Below, one piece after another: positions 5,176 to 5,232 of a stretch of 5,232 bases of DNA. Location: assembly GCA_018241865.1 (NCBI GenBank), contig JAFECY010000031.1, forward strand, positions 1 to 5,232, given 5' to 3'. Under the pieces are notes generated by a model. The model ran no database searches. It was not told the DNA's origin and saw nothing but the letters and a program-made list of their open reading frames with translations. Origin of the DNA: Pseudomonadota bacterium. Lineage in GTDB: Bacteria; Pseudomonadota; Gammaproteobacteria; Burkholderiales; Burkholderiaceae_D. The translations under genes and the position numbers were made by a program. Positions within the stretch are counted from its first letter, which is position 1. The number at the start of each line of letters is the position of its first letter.

Positions 5176-5232
5176 ATGCAGCAGAAATTTTTACGGCTGC
5201 GCACCAAATTGCGTAAAAAGCAATAAATTATA
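5176..5232. other. AT-rich intergenic end of window, no gene seen
   Basis: The bases upstream of the phasin promoter are AT-rich and carry no ORF. A plus-strand TTGCGT (5209-5214) followed by TATA at the very edge may be the start of a divergent promoter for a gene beyond the window, but it is cut off and cannot be judged. Confidence 0.3.

Noticed and set aside
5209..5232. Divergent plus-strand promoter at the window edge
   Set aside because: The -10 is cut off and the spacing would be only about 14 nt, so it cannot be supported.
1..5232. CRISPR array, toxin-antitoxin pair, mobile element or tRNA gene
   Set aside because: No spaced repeats, terminal inverted repeats, transposase or integrase motifs, or cloverleaf were seen. 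The small membrane protein has no partner arranged like a toxin-antitoxin pair.

Overview
The window looks like a chromosomal segment from a betaproteobacterium, probably Burkholderiales and perhaps Oxalobacteraceae. The evidence is GC-rich coding DNA, a Burkholderiales-style Tim44-like protein, a PhaP-type phasin and a GcvA-like LysR regulator. This placement comes from protein resemblance alone. No rRNA, tRNA, CRISPR array, insertion sequence or phage gene is visible.

Left part, plus strand (1-1668). The 3' end of a Tim44-like domain gene enters from outside the window and ends at a textbook intrinsic terminator with a UUCG loop (578-608). Next comes an AT-richer patch holding a 73-residue single-span membrane protein (662-883). 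Its transmembrane segment closely resembles the second transmembrane helix of the FtsH protease, but it carries no AAA+ or protease domain. A class I SAM-dependent methyltransferase (910-1668) follows 26 bp later and may be read from the same transcript.

Right part, minus strand (1682-5031). Reading leftwards from the right edge, the first gene is a phasin. It has a strong sigma70-type promoter with a perfect palindrome between -35 and -10, a leader of about 95 nt, and its own intrinsic terminator. Just past that terminator a second sigma70-like promoter precedes a compact row of three genes: a SET-domain protein lysine methyltransferase, a YaeF/YiiX-type permuted papain-like lipoprotein, and a LysR regulator, with gaps of 32 and 16 bp. 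After 94 bp with its own possible promoter comes a small antibiotic biosynthesis monooxygenase (ABM) family protein, whose end lies 13 bp from the convergent methyltransferase.

How the genes fit together: the phasin belongs to polyhydroxyalkanoate (PHA) storage-granule biology and is an independent unit. The SET-YaeF-LysR row could be an operon, but no shared pathway can be read from the sequence. Most of the window is ordinary housekeeping or accessory DNA. The items most worth a second look are the FtsH-TM2-like microprotein, the SET protein with an NHG in place of the usual NHS core and a lysine-rich tail, and the phasin promoter architecture.
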